A stretch of 64,000 nt of DNA from Chrysomallon squamiferum (GCA_012295275.1 CM022671.1:27617822-27681821), one strand, 5' to 3'; positions 37,305-49,812 are shown, counted from the stretch's first letter. Program-made: numbers and translations. Notes: generated by a model from the sequence alone, not told the origin.

Positions 37305-37989
37305 TTTTAATATGTATATATATGTTTGTTACATAAAAGTGCACATAAAATGAATTTCTGACCAAGACAAATTTGTTAAAGATCTCATTCATCCAGCTGA
37401 TTTTACAAACAGTTCTTACCTTAATTTTGACTGAACCGTAAAAAATGAATGTTAACCTTAAGATGTGTACATTTTCATTTAGAAATAAACAAATTCCCTT
37501 TAACAGATTTAATTCACTAAAAGGCAGATAACCAAATTTAATTTTTTTTTAAATTATTATTATTAATTTAATTTTTTTTAATAATGTACTTTGATTTTAT
37601 TAGTAGCTTATTATTCCAGTCTTTAAATGCCATAGCTTTAAAAATAATTAATAATTATAGTTGGTTTTGTCATTTACTAATATTTTATTATGCATTGATT
37701 GAACATATGTGTGAATGTATTAATTTTATAGTAAATAATAATGTAAAACCTGTACAAATTGTTTAAAGAAAGTCTTTATTTGTTAGATATGTGTATATAT
37801 TCCCAAAGGACCACACACACATTCATATATGTATATATAACTTACACACACATTCAAGTCAACCCCTCATTCAGAATAACATTTTAGGAAGGTTTAGTTT
37901 TGATTTTTTCAAACTGTTTTGTCGCAATTACAATGCTTAGATAGCCATTGTATTTTCATCCTCTTCTATTTTTATTATTTATTTATTTA

Positions 37990-37999
<10 letters not shown>

Positions 38000-38040
<41 letters not shown>

Positions 38041-38057
38041 TGTATTATTATTATTAT
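38000..38057. repeat. (ATT)n microsatellite
   Basis: A nearly pure ATT tract with one GTATT interruption. A similar tract is at 37257-37302. Confidence 0.93.
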
Positions 38058-38190
38058 TTTGTTTGTTTGTTTTTTAATTAATAATATGTTACTGCATAAA
38101 CAATAATAAACAAACAATTTTTTTTTTTTTTTAAAACTGCGAAAATCTCAAATCATATTAAAACAAAGAATACTGTTATAAATATTTATC

Positions 38191-38303
38191 GTTTAAGAAA
38201 TATCATCAATATTGTGTTGTCTTTTATTTTTCACACTACATACATTTAGTAATTTTCTAACTCAGTAAAGTCATAAAGACTTTATAAAAGTAATCACTGT
38301 TTG
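38191..38303. repeat. Dispersed direct repeat, copy 1
   Basis: About 113 bases starting GTTTAAGAAATATCATCAAT recur at 39741-39855 in the same orientation with scattered substitutions and small indels. Shared blocks include CATACATT, AGTAATTTTCTAAC, GTCATAA and ACTTTATAAA. Confidence 0.85.
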
Positions 38304-38929
38304 TTTTTACTAAGTATTAATGTTCACAGGCATTATGTTATTTTACCATGTACCAGTGTTTTGTGCTTTGGTTAGAGTAAGTAAAAATCTGAGTGTGTAA
38401 AGTGACATATTAATGTTATGTGATTGTTGTGGCTCCCTGTTTGTAAAGATAACATTCAAATGTTATTACTGTAAATGTGTAAATGTGCTTTATGTTTCTG
38501 TTTGAAATGTGTTGATGTGAAATATATTCTGATATCCTTGTTCAGAATCAGACAGAGTAGTTATTTTTTATGTGATATTTGTTAAAAAAAAAAAAGAAAG
38601 AAAAGAAACAGAAGGAACATTTTTTACCATTTATGTCATGTCTGATTTTGAGCATAAAATATTGTATTATTCATTGTTAATAACTGATTATTTTTGACAT
38701 TCAAAATGACAATGATTAGTATTATTATTGTATTTCTACTGTAGCATGATTCAGTTGTCTTTTCCTTTCAGACTGGCTTAATTTAAAACATGATTTCTAT
38801 TTCAATTTACTCATTTTCAAAGACAGAAGTTGTTTGTCTGAAATGTGGCTCCCATTTTTTTTTTTTTTTTTTTTTTAATGCTCTTGGATCTCTAAGCTGT
38901 AACTAGCACCTTTACAACAATGTGTATTA

Positions 38930-39190
38930 CAGTTAGCTCTAGTATCAAGTGTTCATTCTAACTGGCTGTTACCCTGAGTATGCTTTTTAATTGGCTCCTA
39001 TACTGAATGCTTAATGATGTGATTGGCTGTTAATCTGAGTGTGCATTCCAGATTGCACTTATAGCAAGAATCCTTTATGATTGGCTGTTATATTGAATAT
39101 GCATTCTAATTGGCTGTTATGTTTATAATAACTACATGCTGTTTTTTTTTTTTTTTTTAAATGTGGATTTTAACTGGCTGTTTGCTATAT
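38930..39190. repeat. Degenerate ~29-bp minisatellite with ATTGGCTGTTA core
   Basis: At least seven imperfect units recur with GGC/GC core positions near 38935, 38964, 38993, 39025, 39054, 39083 and 39112, then 39176 after a poly(T) interruption. Spacing is therefore 29-32 bases. The unit begins ATTGGCTGTTA and continues with a block like TGAGTATGCATT. ATTGG is the reverse complement of the CCAAT box, but a regulatory role is not implied. Confidence 0.8.
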
Positions 39191-39740
39191 ATGATCATTA
39201 GGATGTGTGATGACTGCCTGTTGCACTAATACTCCTGTTCAGTGTTTTATATATTAATGTTTGGTCAAGTGTACAGAGATGTGTTGTTAAGTATGAATGT
39301 ACAAATACATTAAATAAAACTTAATCTAGAGAAAAGAAATGAAAAGAAGCCTTCCCAATACCAAAATACATTCCTGCATGTTCTGGGTTTTGTGTTACCT
39401 CAGTTTTTTGTGGATAGAATGTTTATGTCATATTTTATATTTCTATTATTTCACTGTAAAAGATATTTATGTTATTCATCAAACAGGGGTTTTTTTGTAA
39501 TAATTTGTAAATGTTCTGTTATATAATATTACATTCATCCTTCATGTTTTAATGTGTAATTGAACTTAGAAAGTGACAGATGCTGTTATATTTTCCATTT
39601 TAGACAGATCTTCTAGCCATAGAAGTAGTTACTGAAGGATCTGGTTATTTTTGTTTTAAATTAATTTATTTATCTGTCTATTTATTATCAAAAGTTGATG
39701 AAATAGATCTACAAATGTGGCTTCATCAGCATTTAGTTTT

Positions 39741-39855
39741 GTTTAAGAAATATCAGCAATGTTGTGTGTCTTTTATTTTCACACTGCATACATTCAGTAA
39801 TTTTCTAACACAGTAAGGTCATAAGAACTTTATAAAGTTAATCACAGTATTTGTG
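39741..39855. repeat. Dispersed direct repeat, copy 2
   Basis: This is the partner of 38191-38303, starting GTTTAAGAAATATCAGCAAT. The copies are 1.55 kb apart and direct. I cannot tell whether this is a segmental duplication or two members of an interspersed family. Confidence 0.85.
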
Positions 39856-41571
39856 TCATGTAAGTTTAACTTTTCATCGTTAATATGCACCTCGAGACTC
39901 ATGAATATGTAAAGTCTCATGAATGTTTATTAGTCCCAAGACATCATGTGTATTCATGTTTGAGTATGTATTAATGTTACGAGTAATATATATATATATA
40001 AATATATATATTCTAGTTTTTATTTCAAGATTACATTCATCTAGTACCATATAAAATTGAAATATATTTAAAATTTTCTTTAAAGAAAGAAACATGAATT
40101 TAAACATGCATATTTAAGTGAAAGCGTGGTTGAAAAAGCTAAAACATATTTGAAAACAACATAATCACTGGTAACATATTTAAATTGAAATTCATTGAAA
40201 GCTAAAATGTGTAGATAATGTCTGCTTTAAAAAGTAAGGTCATTTGTTTGAAAAAAACACCCAGAAAATAACAGGGCTGGGACATGTATTTAAAAATATA
40301 ACTGTGATATTCAGTTTACTGTTATTTAAAGTTTTTAAATTGGCTTAATTTCAATGTCATTGTTCAGTCGTGTATTAACAGATCTTTAAAAATAATGTTT
40401 AAATATTTATTTATTTATGTTTAAAATTTATTATTATTAATTTTTTAATATATTTTAAAACATTTTCTTCTTTTTTTTTTTTTTTTTTTTTTATTTATTT
40501 CTTTTTTAATATTAAATTGGTACTGATGTTTCTGGAAGTAACAGGGATTATTTGAAAAATGAAAATTAATACATATAGCATAATATTGTGATATCAGACT
40601 TAAAATATTTTAACAGGCCATTAAAAGGATAACTCTAAACCACTTGTTTATTATTATTAAGCAGCATGAGTTAAAACGTATATGGAATTCTTTAGAAAAA
40701 AAATTCCCAGAAATCTTAATTACATTAAATAATCTAAATTCACACTAACAGACTATACATTTCTTATTATGTTATTTAACATACCTAATCATTGATACAT
40801 AATAATATATATATACTTGTGTGTATTAAGAGTTTTGTTCAGTTGTAAAATTTTGTTAGTTGAACAAGTTTTTTGTATAATTTTGGAAGTTGTACCATTA
40901 CACCGTTTCCTTTTATTGTACATGTTGATTAAAGAGATATAAAAAAAGAGTGTTTTGTACTTGTACTTAATCTGCATTTATCAGTTTGACAGTAAACTGG
41001 TTATAGTACACTTAATTTTTATTTCAAACCACTACATCCGAAAGTCCAGATGTTACACAATTAACATTCTTTACACAAAAATATTACATCAGTAATAATA
41101 AAATGCGTGGCCTTCACCTAAGAGTACTAGAATATCTTTAGGATATTGAATGATACATTTATATATTTAGAAAAAATAACTATCATTAAATCTTCTAAGA
41201 AAAAAGTTACTGGACCAGTTGTTTGTTAGAGAAAATGGGAAGAAAAGTATTATTTAAGGACATACTTAATTTTAATCTATTATTTTTGGCGTCTCATACA
41301 TATGGTTAAAGTCCACACAAATATCTTCTCTTTTTTTTTTTTTTTTTTTTTTTTGGTTTGTATTTTTGTCTTGTTATTTGAAAGAAAATGAAGTGCGATG
41401 AATCATTCGGACACTGTCCAAAATGAAAATTAACTACACGAACAAAGGTATCAAAAGATTACTTTATTTTTATTATTGTGAAAAAATACTATGCGTTTGA
41501 GCATTAAAATTCTTTTGAATAAAAAATTAACGAAGACACCCATTATTTTTAAAATATGATTTTGTGTACTC

Positions 41572-41572
<1 letters not shown>

Positions 41573-41609
<37 letters not shown>
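41573..41609. repeat. (AT)n microsatellite
   Basis: About 37 bases of alternating AT, followed shortly by (CA)n. Confidence 0.93.
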
Positions 41610-41613
<4 letters not shown>

Positions 41614-42252
41614 ATGTACACATATGCACACACACACACACAAAACACACAGATAATGGAAGATATATTTAAATATTACTATTGCTGAATAAGTGTTTAT
41701 TAAACAATAGTACTATTATATTTATAATTACAGAGTTTTATATTCTGTTATTTCTTTTAGATAAATAGAAACAACAATATAAAAAATTCACAAGTATGGA
41801 AAAACTAAAACAACATGCATATGAGAAACAATAGCAAATTATTTTACACACATGAAAAATTTTGAAAAAAGGTTACCATGAATACAAAGGGCCTAAAGTT
41901 CCTCCATTTCTCCCATCTCAGATATGCACATGAATTAAGGACATTGTATTTTCTAATATTCCATTATACAGAGCTGAAAAAAGGCAGGAATCTATGACAA
42001 ATAATTTATATAGGTTTTGTTTGATGAGTCTTTGTCTTCAATGTCCTAGGGAACACCTGCTTTTGTCATTTTATAAATCCACCTTTTACCATAAAGGGAT
42101 GATATTTCCTTCAAATAATGTAATAAACTGTATGTAGTTACCATCTGAAGAATTTTGGCCGCACTGTTTGCATGCTGTTTACTTATAAGCAGAGAGGAGG
42201 CTTTTGTGATCCAATATAAGCAGACTTACTTCATTCAAATACTTAATGAATT

Positions 42253-42354
42253 TCAGAAGGTTAAATTGAAAAGTTTCCATTCCAGATCCAGAGCAGTGTC
42301 ATCACATCTTGATCTCAACCAGCGCATTAAACTGCAACAAGAAATACTTACAGA

Positions 42355-42388
<34 letters not shown>

Positions 42389-44307
42389 TGTGTCTCTCTC
42401 TTGTCTGTTTCTCTGTATGTGTTTGTATGTATATGTGTTATCATTCTGCAGGCTACTAGATTTATTTTTAATATAAATATTAAATTGTAAAATAATTATT
42501 TAGTTATGAATGCCTTTGTTTATTTTTTTAATATATATAAAGACTTTGTTTTCTCTTTTTTGTTTTTAATTAAAGACACTTTATTGATCCTTCTGCAGGA
42601 AAATCATTGTATGTACCTGCCATGAACACATTTTGATTTCCGAGTAGGATTTAAACATGTAGGCCGCAGAAAGTTGAAATAAATACCACCCACATATTTG
42701 GCTATGTCTTCAGAGGCATTTTTCAGACAGTAGTAAAACTCTTTGTCACAGTCACATGATACTCTGGTTGTTTTCAAAAACAAGAATGAAAACAAAAGGA
42801 ATGAGTGATAACTAATATTAAATATCATCATGGCATTAACTCAGTTTTAAATATATTTAAAAAATAAATAAAACAAATACAAATTCCCTGACTTACTATT
42901 TCACCATCCATATTGATACAATTAAAGCTCATATTTTTGGGTGACTGTTGTTGTTTTTTTAAATAAAAGAAAATTAGAAAATAAATAAATAAATAAAATT
43001 AAAATAAATAACATAATATAAAAACAAGTGGGAAATCAAACAACACAGTTTGTGAATGGGTACTAATTGCAAAACTGAATATACACGATGTATCAGTAAC
43101 TGGTGCTTATTACAAACATTAACATAATGTTCAGTGGATGAGTACTAAATATATGCATTATGTAGTTAAATATAGTGTATACCTGTTTGTATATGCAAAT
43201 AGCATGTACTTAATGACATTTATTGTAAAACTATGAAACTAAATCTTCATAGCTGATTAATGGATGACGACAGAGATATTACGAAACTAACCCCACACCA
43301 GATGACTAAGTAAAAATAGCAAAATAAAAAAAATAAATAAATAAAATAAAAATAAAAAGTTTCTCGAGTAACAGGTATTGGGACTGTTTACAAAGGTTAA
43401 AGGTTAGCTGTTAAAAACATTACAAAAACTGAAAGTTACCTGGTGAAAGGATATCGATTATGCAGATTATATCGATGACTGTAAGCATCGATTTGAATAT
43501 CGCAGTTATCATGGTCACGGCAGCAGGCGTCAGTCTCGTTTCTAAAACCTAGGTCCGAGTAGTTAGAAGCGATGTTTCCTCCGCCACACCACTTGGTACC
43601 TAAATATAAACCAACTAACAAATGTCAAAATAGAGAGAAATGATATTTTTAAAGGTAAACAAGAAAGAACATTTAAAAAGATTAATAAAATAAAACAACT
43701 AAATAATAAAAAAAAAAAAAAAAAAAAAAAGAAAGAAGAATATTTTAAACCAAATCCACCTATATCAGTATATGTATATACATATAGAAGGTGTGCGTTA
43801 TATAAGTCTGTATGTGTGAATGTTTACAAATGACATTAATTAAAAAACAAAGAAAAACAATTATTACTAAAAAGTAGAAATAAAAAAAAAAATAATAATA
43901 ATAAAAAAAAAAAAAAAATAAAACGGTAAATGTCCTACTTGTCAAAGCAGACTTATCATCAACAAATCATCGTACCTGGAAACATCAGGCCTCGTTTTGA
44001 AACGTGATGACGTCTGCAAGCTTTTAATAATCTGTTCATGGTTAATGTGGTCACTGCTGTAATTCTTACTTTTTCCGCTTTCACTCTACTGACACTGTTT
44101 TTGAAATTATTAGTAATTAAAACGTATTAAATTAGATTGTTTAATATTTATTTATTTATTTATTTCAATGTTTCTACACAATACATGCAATATTTGAAGG
44201 GATAAGGATTTGGTAAAAACAACTAATAAACAAATATTGCAGTACATATCGAACGTTATTTCAGGATGAACAGATCAACATTATAAAATAAATAAATACA
44301 TAAATAC

Positions 44308-44345
<38 letters not shown>

Positions 44346-44493
44346 GTAATAATAATAAAACAATTTAAAATAAAGTCACATAAAATTTGAATTTAAAACT
44401 AATAATCATAATAGTAATAAAACAAAAAATAATGGGGCCTATCGAGCTGTTCCCTTTATTGTTGTTATCATCATCTTCATCATTTGTATTGGC

Positions 44494-44553
<60 letters not shown>

Positions 44554-44770
44554 TAATTAATTAATTAATTAAACAGCTTAAAAAAAAAAAAAAAAAAAAT
44601 AAATTAATAATTTACCTTAAAACATCACATCGAATATTCCCGTTTTTGTCGACACGGTATTGTATTGTTTGTTTTCCATCAGTGACCGTGTTCTCTTCTG
44701 TGCCACTTTCGTTAAACTCAGAGACACCTATTACGATCAAATACATAAACAAAACGTTCAGCAACTTCAT
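42253..44770 (-). CDS. Secreted group III phospholipase A2 (bee-venom type fold), preproenzyme
   Basis: Five exons on the minus strand: 44770-44616, 44094-43976, 43599-43440, 42763-42617, 42331-42253. They total 220 codons in phase. Residues 1-17 are a signal peptide (MKLLNVLFMYLIVIGVS). Residues 18-86 are a propeptide ending in a Lys85-Arg86 dibasic site. The predicted mature chain starts GLMFPGTKWCGGGN and is 133 residues, the size of mature bee-venom PLA2. The calcium-loop Trp-Cys-Gly-x-Gly is present, as are the catalytic CCRDHDNC (His121, Asp122) and the SCDCD segment, so hydrolysis of the sn-2 ester of phospholipids is expected. Group III enzymes occur both in venoms and in ordinary physiology, and nothing here points specifically to venom. 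The last exon assignment rests on phase, an acceptor and a stop codon, so it is less certain. Confidence 0.87.
44493..44573. repeat. (AAT)n microsatellite with TTAA tail in PLA2 intron 1
   Basis: About 20 AAT units continue into repeated TTAA units at about 44552-44572. A second (AAT)n tract lies at 44310-44341. Confidence 0.93.
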
Positions 44771-45215
44771 TTCAGATATAATTGTTCACAAATAAATTAT
44801 GTTGAATGTGTCGATGAGCTGAACATCATAAAAAACAATAGTGTGACGTAGAAGTGACGTCTCCAGTTATTCCAGGATCGCGGATAATTACCGGTAAAAC
44901 GGATATTCTCGTCTACTCCAAGCAGACGACATATTTAAAACTGCAATAACAGATATTATGCACATTAAAGGTAAGACTAAAAAAAAAATTTTGAATGTAT
45001 ACATAAAGCAACAACAACAATAATAAAAATAGACAAAATAATGCTAGTCTTATGCGAAGTGCATATGTAGTTAATTTTAATTATTCGTTTGTAAATAATT
45101 ATATTAAATCATTATCATTTTATTTAATAAGACTAATCTAAGAATTAATAATAATATAAAATATGATACAGATTTACTAACTGGTTTTTCTTTTAATTTA
45201 CTGTAATTTGTTATA

Positions 45216-45258
<43 letters not shown>

Positions 45259-46135
45259 TCATGAATGTTATATTGTTTGTCCTTAAAAAGTATATATCAG
45301 GTTATTATAGTAATATTGGCATGGGAGATAACTCTTACAACCTTTGAATTACATGTTTTTTTCTTCTTTTACTTTGTATTTCATGTATATATGCATGTGT
45401 GTCTGTGTGTGTGTGGTGGGTTGAACCAGCAAAACATCTGATAAATTAAACCAGGGTTCAAAGAAAACTACAGGATCTATTCAGCGATGTCCCGTCTTTT
45501 CCTCCTTAATTATCAATGTTTTTTAATAGATAGGGGGCTTTTGGTAGCATGGACCAATGATTTAAAAAAAATAAAAATAGGAAACTCATTTGCTTGTATA
45601 CATAATAGTACATGTTTTAGCAGTTGAAAGCTTTTTGTTTTAATGAAAAAGAGTGAAAATTTAATTTTTAATAAAAAAATTTATAAGGCCGGTTGACTGA
45701 CGTTTAATTTAATTTTTTTTTTAATTTTTATTTTTATTTTCTGTTGTAAAACTGATCCAAACGCTATAATGAATGAATCAAGGCAATCATTCAAATAACA
45801 CGTGATCAATTTACTTTTTACATAAACATACGACCTCTAATGCATTGAAAATGGAAATAAATAAATAAATAAATAAATAAATAAATATACAATTATAATG
45901 GTTTCTAGTATCGTTTTACAACTACGTACTCAGAACTGTTTGCTATGTTTTTTTTTAGCAGAGTAATGTATCCACATTATGGTACATAATGAAAACAGTC
46001 ATCTTCATATTCACGCGCCAGCGTCTGTGAAAAATTATTTATTTTATTTAATTTTATTATTTTATTATTGTTTTATTTTTAGGCTGGCGATAATATCTGA
46101 AAAAATATATAGTACGAAACGTGTATGAGAAGGTA

Positions 46136-46143
46136 TGACGTCA
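46136..46143. promoter_or_regulatory. CRE-like palindrome TGACGTCA
   Basis: A perfect TGACGTCA lies in the PLA2/GAS2-like intergenic interval, about 200 bases from a YY1-like GCCATCTTGG at 46331. No transcript can be assigned to it from sequence alone. Confidence 0.35.
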
Positions 46144-46789
46144 AAGACGCCAAAAAATAAAAAAGTTTCGACCTTTGCAGCAATTTCTATTCAGTAATAC
46201 ACATCTGTGTATACGAGGCATTGATTAAATGACATATTTCCCCAAATTATTTTTAATAATCCATGTAGGGTTGACTGCATTATGAAGGAATACATATTTA
46301 AAAGTTTGTAACTAATCGGCGTTCGACGCTGCCATCTTGGATTTCGATCGGACGTTTCCGTGAGCTCACGGAAATGTTTGAACTTCTTAAATAAATTATT
46401 TTGCGTCCATTTTTCAGAACTTTTTATGATTTACGCTGATAAAGGTAAGGATGGTTGTTCATGTTACCAAACCATGATGTCACGCGCCTTTTCTAACAAC
46501 TTTTTCAACTTGATCAAATTTTTCAAACTGGATTATTTTTGTGTAAATGCGATCATAATAAACTGAAATTATAACGCGGAATAAGATTAATGTATTAACG
46601 TTTGTAGTTGTCAGTTCCCCCCCGTCAGAACCCAGCAGAAAAGAACATTTAGGGGTTGTTTGTACCTATTAAATCGACGAAATTTCTTTGAGGTTTTTTC
46701 CGTGACGTAGTTTGTGCTGTTACGAGTTATCGTTCCTGTTGGTCCATGTTACTTTTGGTTTGTTAATACATTCATTTATTTACCATTAA

Positions 46790-46791
<2 letters not shown>

Positions 46792-46844
<53 letters not shown>
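46792..46844. repeat. (ATT)n microsatellite
   Basis: About 17 ATT units in the PLA2/GAS2-like interval. Another lies at 47820-47870. Confidence 0.93.
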
Positions 46845-47816
46845 TTGTCATGAATGTTATATCTCTTATATCAACTTCCTGAAATAGTAAATTGGCTTTT
46901 AGCTGAGTAAAATGATCTTGAAAAATTACAGCAATCTCACGTCCCTCAACAACAAAAATGAACTAATCGCTTGCAAGAGATTTAAATCATGTAAAAGAGT
47001 ATTACCTATATCAACAAGAGTGAAGCACGTTTTGTGGGCAGGTATTTTAAATGTATATAGCATCTAAACCGTTTATATACTTTAATTAAACAAGTAACTT
47101 TTGGTAATCATATATTACTTTTAAAAAACATGCATATTTAAATAATTAGAATGATAAATAAATGTTTGTGTGCGTACACACAAACATACTTAAATAACGC
47201 AGAAATATAAGTTTATTCTACGATAATTTAGAAGAGGAAATGTCTTGTTTTCTTTGCCTATGTTCGCTTTAGCATTGTGATAACTGGCTTTAAAAGTTTT
47301 ATGAAACGCCCCATGATAAAATGTTTTTTGATTGAGACCTAAAGGCAACAGCTTTTCTATTATTAAACTCTCATTGTTGACTGCAGAGACTAAATGTGTT
47401 GCATATTTACCACAGAGAAGATCGAAAAAAACCCACAAAAAACCCCAACATCTTAACAATAATCTGAACATTTACAACGAGACAGCTGTCGTAGCATTTA
47501 AAAAACAAACTAGTTTATCCACATCTAAGTATAATAAATATGTCGGCGAACAGTATTTTAGCACCTAATATAACATAAAACTGTCTTCATTTTAAAAACT
47601 AACTTTACATAAAATTAATAAATAAAACCAGAAAAATAAACGTTTTTCAATTTTAAATTATATAAACGTTTAGCATTTAACTTATATTTTTAGAGTCAAC
47701 AAGAGTAAAAAAAAATTCATTTAAAAAATGACAAAGTAACGTGTTTCGATGTGTATATTTTGTAGGCGAATACAAAATCAAATATGCATTTATTTATTAT
47801 TCTGACTGTTGTTGTT

Positions 47817-47852
<36 letters not shown>

Positions 47853-48307
47853 TTATTATTATTATTATTGAAGGGACTGTTCATCCTACAATATTCATGC
47901 GATTTAGTAAAATAAGTTCTGATACGAATCAACTGACATATAAAAAAACATTTATCAAATAAGACCTTTTTTTAAAGTTCTATTTTGCTTCATCATGTTT
48001 CTTTGATTTAGATAATAAATAGCAGGCCCGAAGCACTAACGCGTAATAACGTGCTAACTAGACCATAACAATAGGTTTTAAATCCATGTTCTTAGAGTCG
48101 GCTGACATTAAAGATTGCTAATATGATTTCGTAGCGTGTTGGCGAGAAATTAATGTTGTCGTAAGGTTAACGAAAAGACGGCTTGGCTTCGTATATGTTC
48201 GTCAAATTTCGTGATTAACCGTTGAACAAAAAAAGCCATTAGTCGACTACGCACACATGGTTACGAAGCGTTCCGCGCTAGGCGTTCTACTGCCTGCGAT
48301 AGTTTGG

Positions 48308-48315
48308 TCACGTGA
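48308..48315. promoter_or_regulatory. CACGTG E-box upstream of the GAS2-like gene
   Basis: The palindrome TCACGTGA lies 347 bases upstream of the GAS2-like ATG. With flanks it reads GTCACGTGAT, nine of ten bases of the GTCACGTGAC element bound by TFEB-type factors. Function is unproven. Confidence 0.4.
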
Positions 48316-48661
48316 TACCAACAAGCAATCGGTTTGTGGCAAGCCATCTGACAGGTGGACGATTCATTCAATACATGGTCGCCACACAGACAACGATCGG
48401 AACTCGTACGCGTAGTTTTCATGGCCTTAACAGTGACAAACATACAGCACAGCCTCTCCAGAGTAATACGTTCAATAGTGGAGCTATGGTAGTCTAGTGT
48501 GGGTACAGCATGTGATCTTACCCTCATCTTTGTAGCCTGGGGGTAAGGTTAAACCAGCATGGATAGGTGCGGGATATTTACCAGTTGAATGTGATGGGTT
48601 ATGTGTCGTTTGAATATGATCTATATGGATTATTTTGTCTATCTGTGATAAATCTATAGCA

Positions 48662-49270
48662 ATGGAATCTTCGAGTCCCGGCGGTTCGGAGTGTGGCACC
48701 TTGCTGGTGCTCGAACCTAAGTCGCTGAGGGAATTTACCACAAATACCGAATATCTCTTTGCTATGAAGGAGGATTTAGCTGAATGGTTTTCTGCTTTGT
48801 ATCAGAAGGAAATTAATGCTCAAACTTTTCTAAATGTTTTGGAGACTGGAGTCATTTTGTGTCAGCATGCAAATGAAGTCCAGAAATTCGCTAAACAGAG
48901 AAGGGAGCAAGGGAAGAATCTTGAAATGAAATCCTACTTCGTGAGGTCCATTCCTGAGGGACAGGTCGTTCTGAAAGAGAACGTGAAACCAGGGACGTTC
49001 CAGGCTAGGGACAACGTCTCCAATTTCATAACGTGGTGCATTCAGCTTGGTATTCCTGACGTCCTTAGGTTCGAGACGGATGACTTGGTGTTAAGGAAGA
49101 ACGAGAAAAGTGTGATTCTGTGTTTATTGGAGATAGCCAGGGTCGGAGCTAAGCTTGGCATGTCGGCTCCAATGATTGTTCAGATGGAAGTGGAAATTGA
49201 TGAGGAGTTAGCTACCGGAGAACCTCCACCACAGATCAAAACGTGCAATTTGAAGTCTCTGGACGAAATA
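48662..49270 (+). CDS. GAS2-like protein, first coding exon with calponin-homology domain (partial)
   Basis: The exon encodes 203 residues from ATG 48662 (preceded in frame by TGA at 48617) to a donor GAAATA|GTAAGT in phase 0. Similarity to GAS2 and GAS2L1-3 runs throughout: YLFAMKEDLAEWFSALY, GVILCQHANEV, PGTFQARDNVSNFITWC, LGIPDVLRFETDDLVLRKNE, KSVILCLLEIARVGAKLG. These make a type-3 CH domain, which binds actin. The family also has a downstream GAR domain that binds microtubules; no exon encoding it is visible before the right edge. The exon ends in NLKSLDEI, matching the NLRNLDEL just upstream of GAR in GAS2L1. The product probably links actin and microtubules. I cannot choose between GAS2, GAS2L1/2 and GAS2L3. 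Confidence 0.92.
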
Positions 49271-49740
49271 GTAAGTTACTATGTCTTAATATATATGTTA
49301 AAATACTGATATGTGGCCAATGTACAAAAATAGTGTTTACACAAATAAATGCACACACACAGAGACACACACACACACACACGTACACATTAAACGCGTA
49401 ACTTATAAATATGATGTGATATGAAAAGATATTACTAAAACGTGATTGGCATGACAGATGTATTTATTTTATTAACATTGCATGCATTCAGAACAAAGAT
49501 ATAAAAATATACTATTCACCGTCTTAGATAATTTTGAACACAATGGGTTGTGACTTGACTTGGTTATAACTTTATAATCTACTTGGTAGCAAATCTCTTA
49601 ATCAGGGTCGTAACAGTTATATTTAGCTTAGCGAATTCGACAGGTAAAGTGTCAGTATGAACTCTTCAAACTCGCCTGGTTACACACTGCACAGTAATCA
49701 CAACACGTTATCATACATTCCCGTTGTGTAACTATCAAAT

Positions 49741-49812
49741 AGTTACATGATAACAATATCTGTTACATGATAACTATATCTGTTACATGATAACAATATA
49801 CGTGTTACATAA
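49741..49812. repeat. 20-bp minisatellite, three copies plus remnant
   Basis: Exact 20-base periodicity occurs at 49741-49760, 49761-49780 and 49781-49800. Copies two and three start TGTTACATGATAAC; the first differs by one or two bases. A partial copy (GTGTTACATAAC) follows. Confidence 0.9.

Larger units (their letters stand above)
35927..42252. other. VMP1 3' UTR and convergent intergenic interval
   Basis: No protein gene is supported in these 6.3 kb. AATAAA signals at 36190 and 39313 are possible VMP1 polyadenylation signals. The interval holds long (ATT)n tracts (about 37257-37302 and 38000-38057), several poly(T) runs, a degenerate 29-bp minisatellite (38930-39190), a dispersed direct-repeat pair (38191 and 39741) and an (AT)n tract at 41573-41609. 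Short open frames here are products of A+T-rich sequence. Confidence 0.6.
44771..48661. other. Head-to-head interval between the PLA2 and GAS2-like genes
   Basis: No coding gene is supported. The interval holds (ATT)n tracts (about 45218-45258, 46792-46844 and 47820-47870) and (TTTA)n-type repeats (about 45857-45887). Promoter-type motifs are a CRE-like TGACGTCA at 46136-46143, a YY1-like GCCATCTTGG at 46331-46340 and TCACGTGA at 48308-48315. The last 450 bases before the GAS2-like start are visibly richer in CpG than their surroundings and probably hold that gene's promoter or 5' UTR. Confidence 0.5.

Noticed and set aside
42155-42490. Plus-strand frame of about 110 codons over the PLA2 terminal exon
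   Set aside because: It is antisense to the proposed last PLA2 exon and runs into a (TG)n-encoded Cys-Val repeat.
46360-46566. Possible small plus-strand gene near the YY1-like motif
   Set aside because: The frame begins at GTG, has no family similarity, and the nearest ATG frame (46374) hits a stop within a few codons.
48635-48661. TTG-initiated extension of the GAS2-like exon
   Set aside because: Non-ATG start. ATG 48662 is the first in-frame Met after the upstream TGA.
48261-48741. Minus-strand frames opposite the GAS2-like promoter and first exon
   Set aside because: No family similarity or splice continuation; they coincide with the CpG-richer 5' region of the plus-strand gene.
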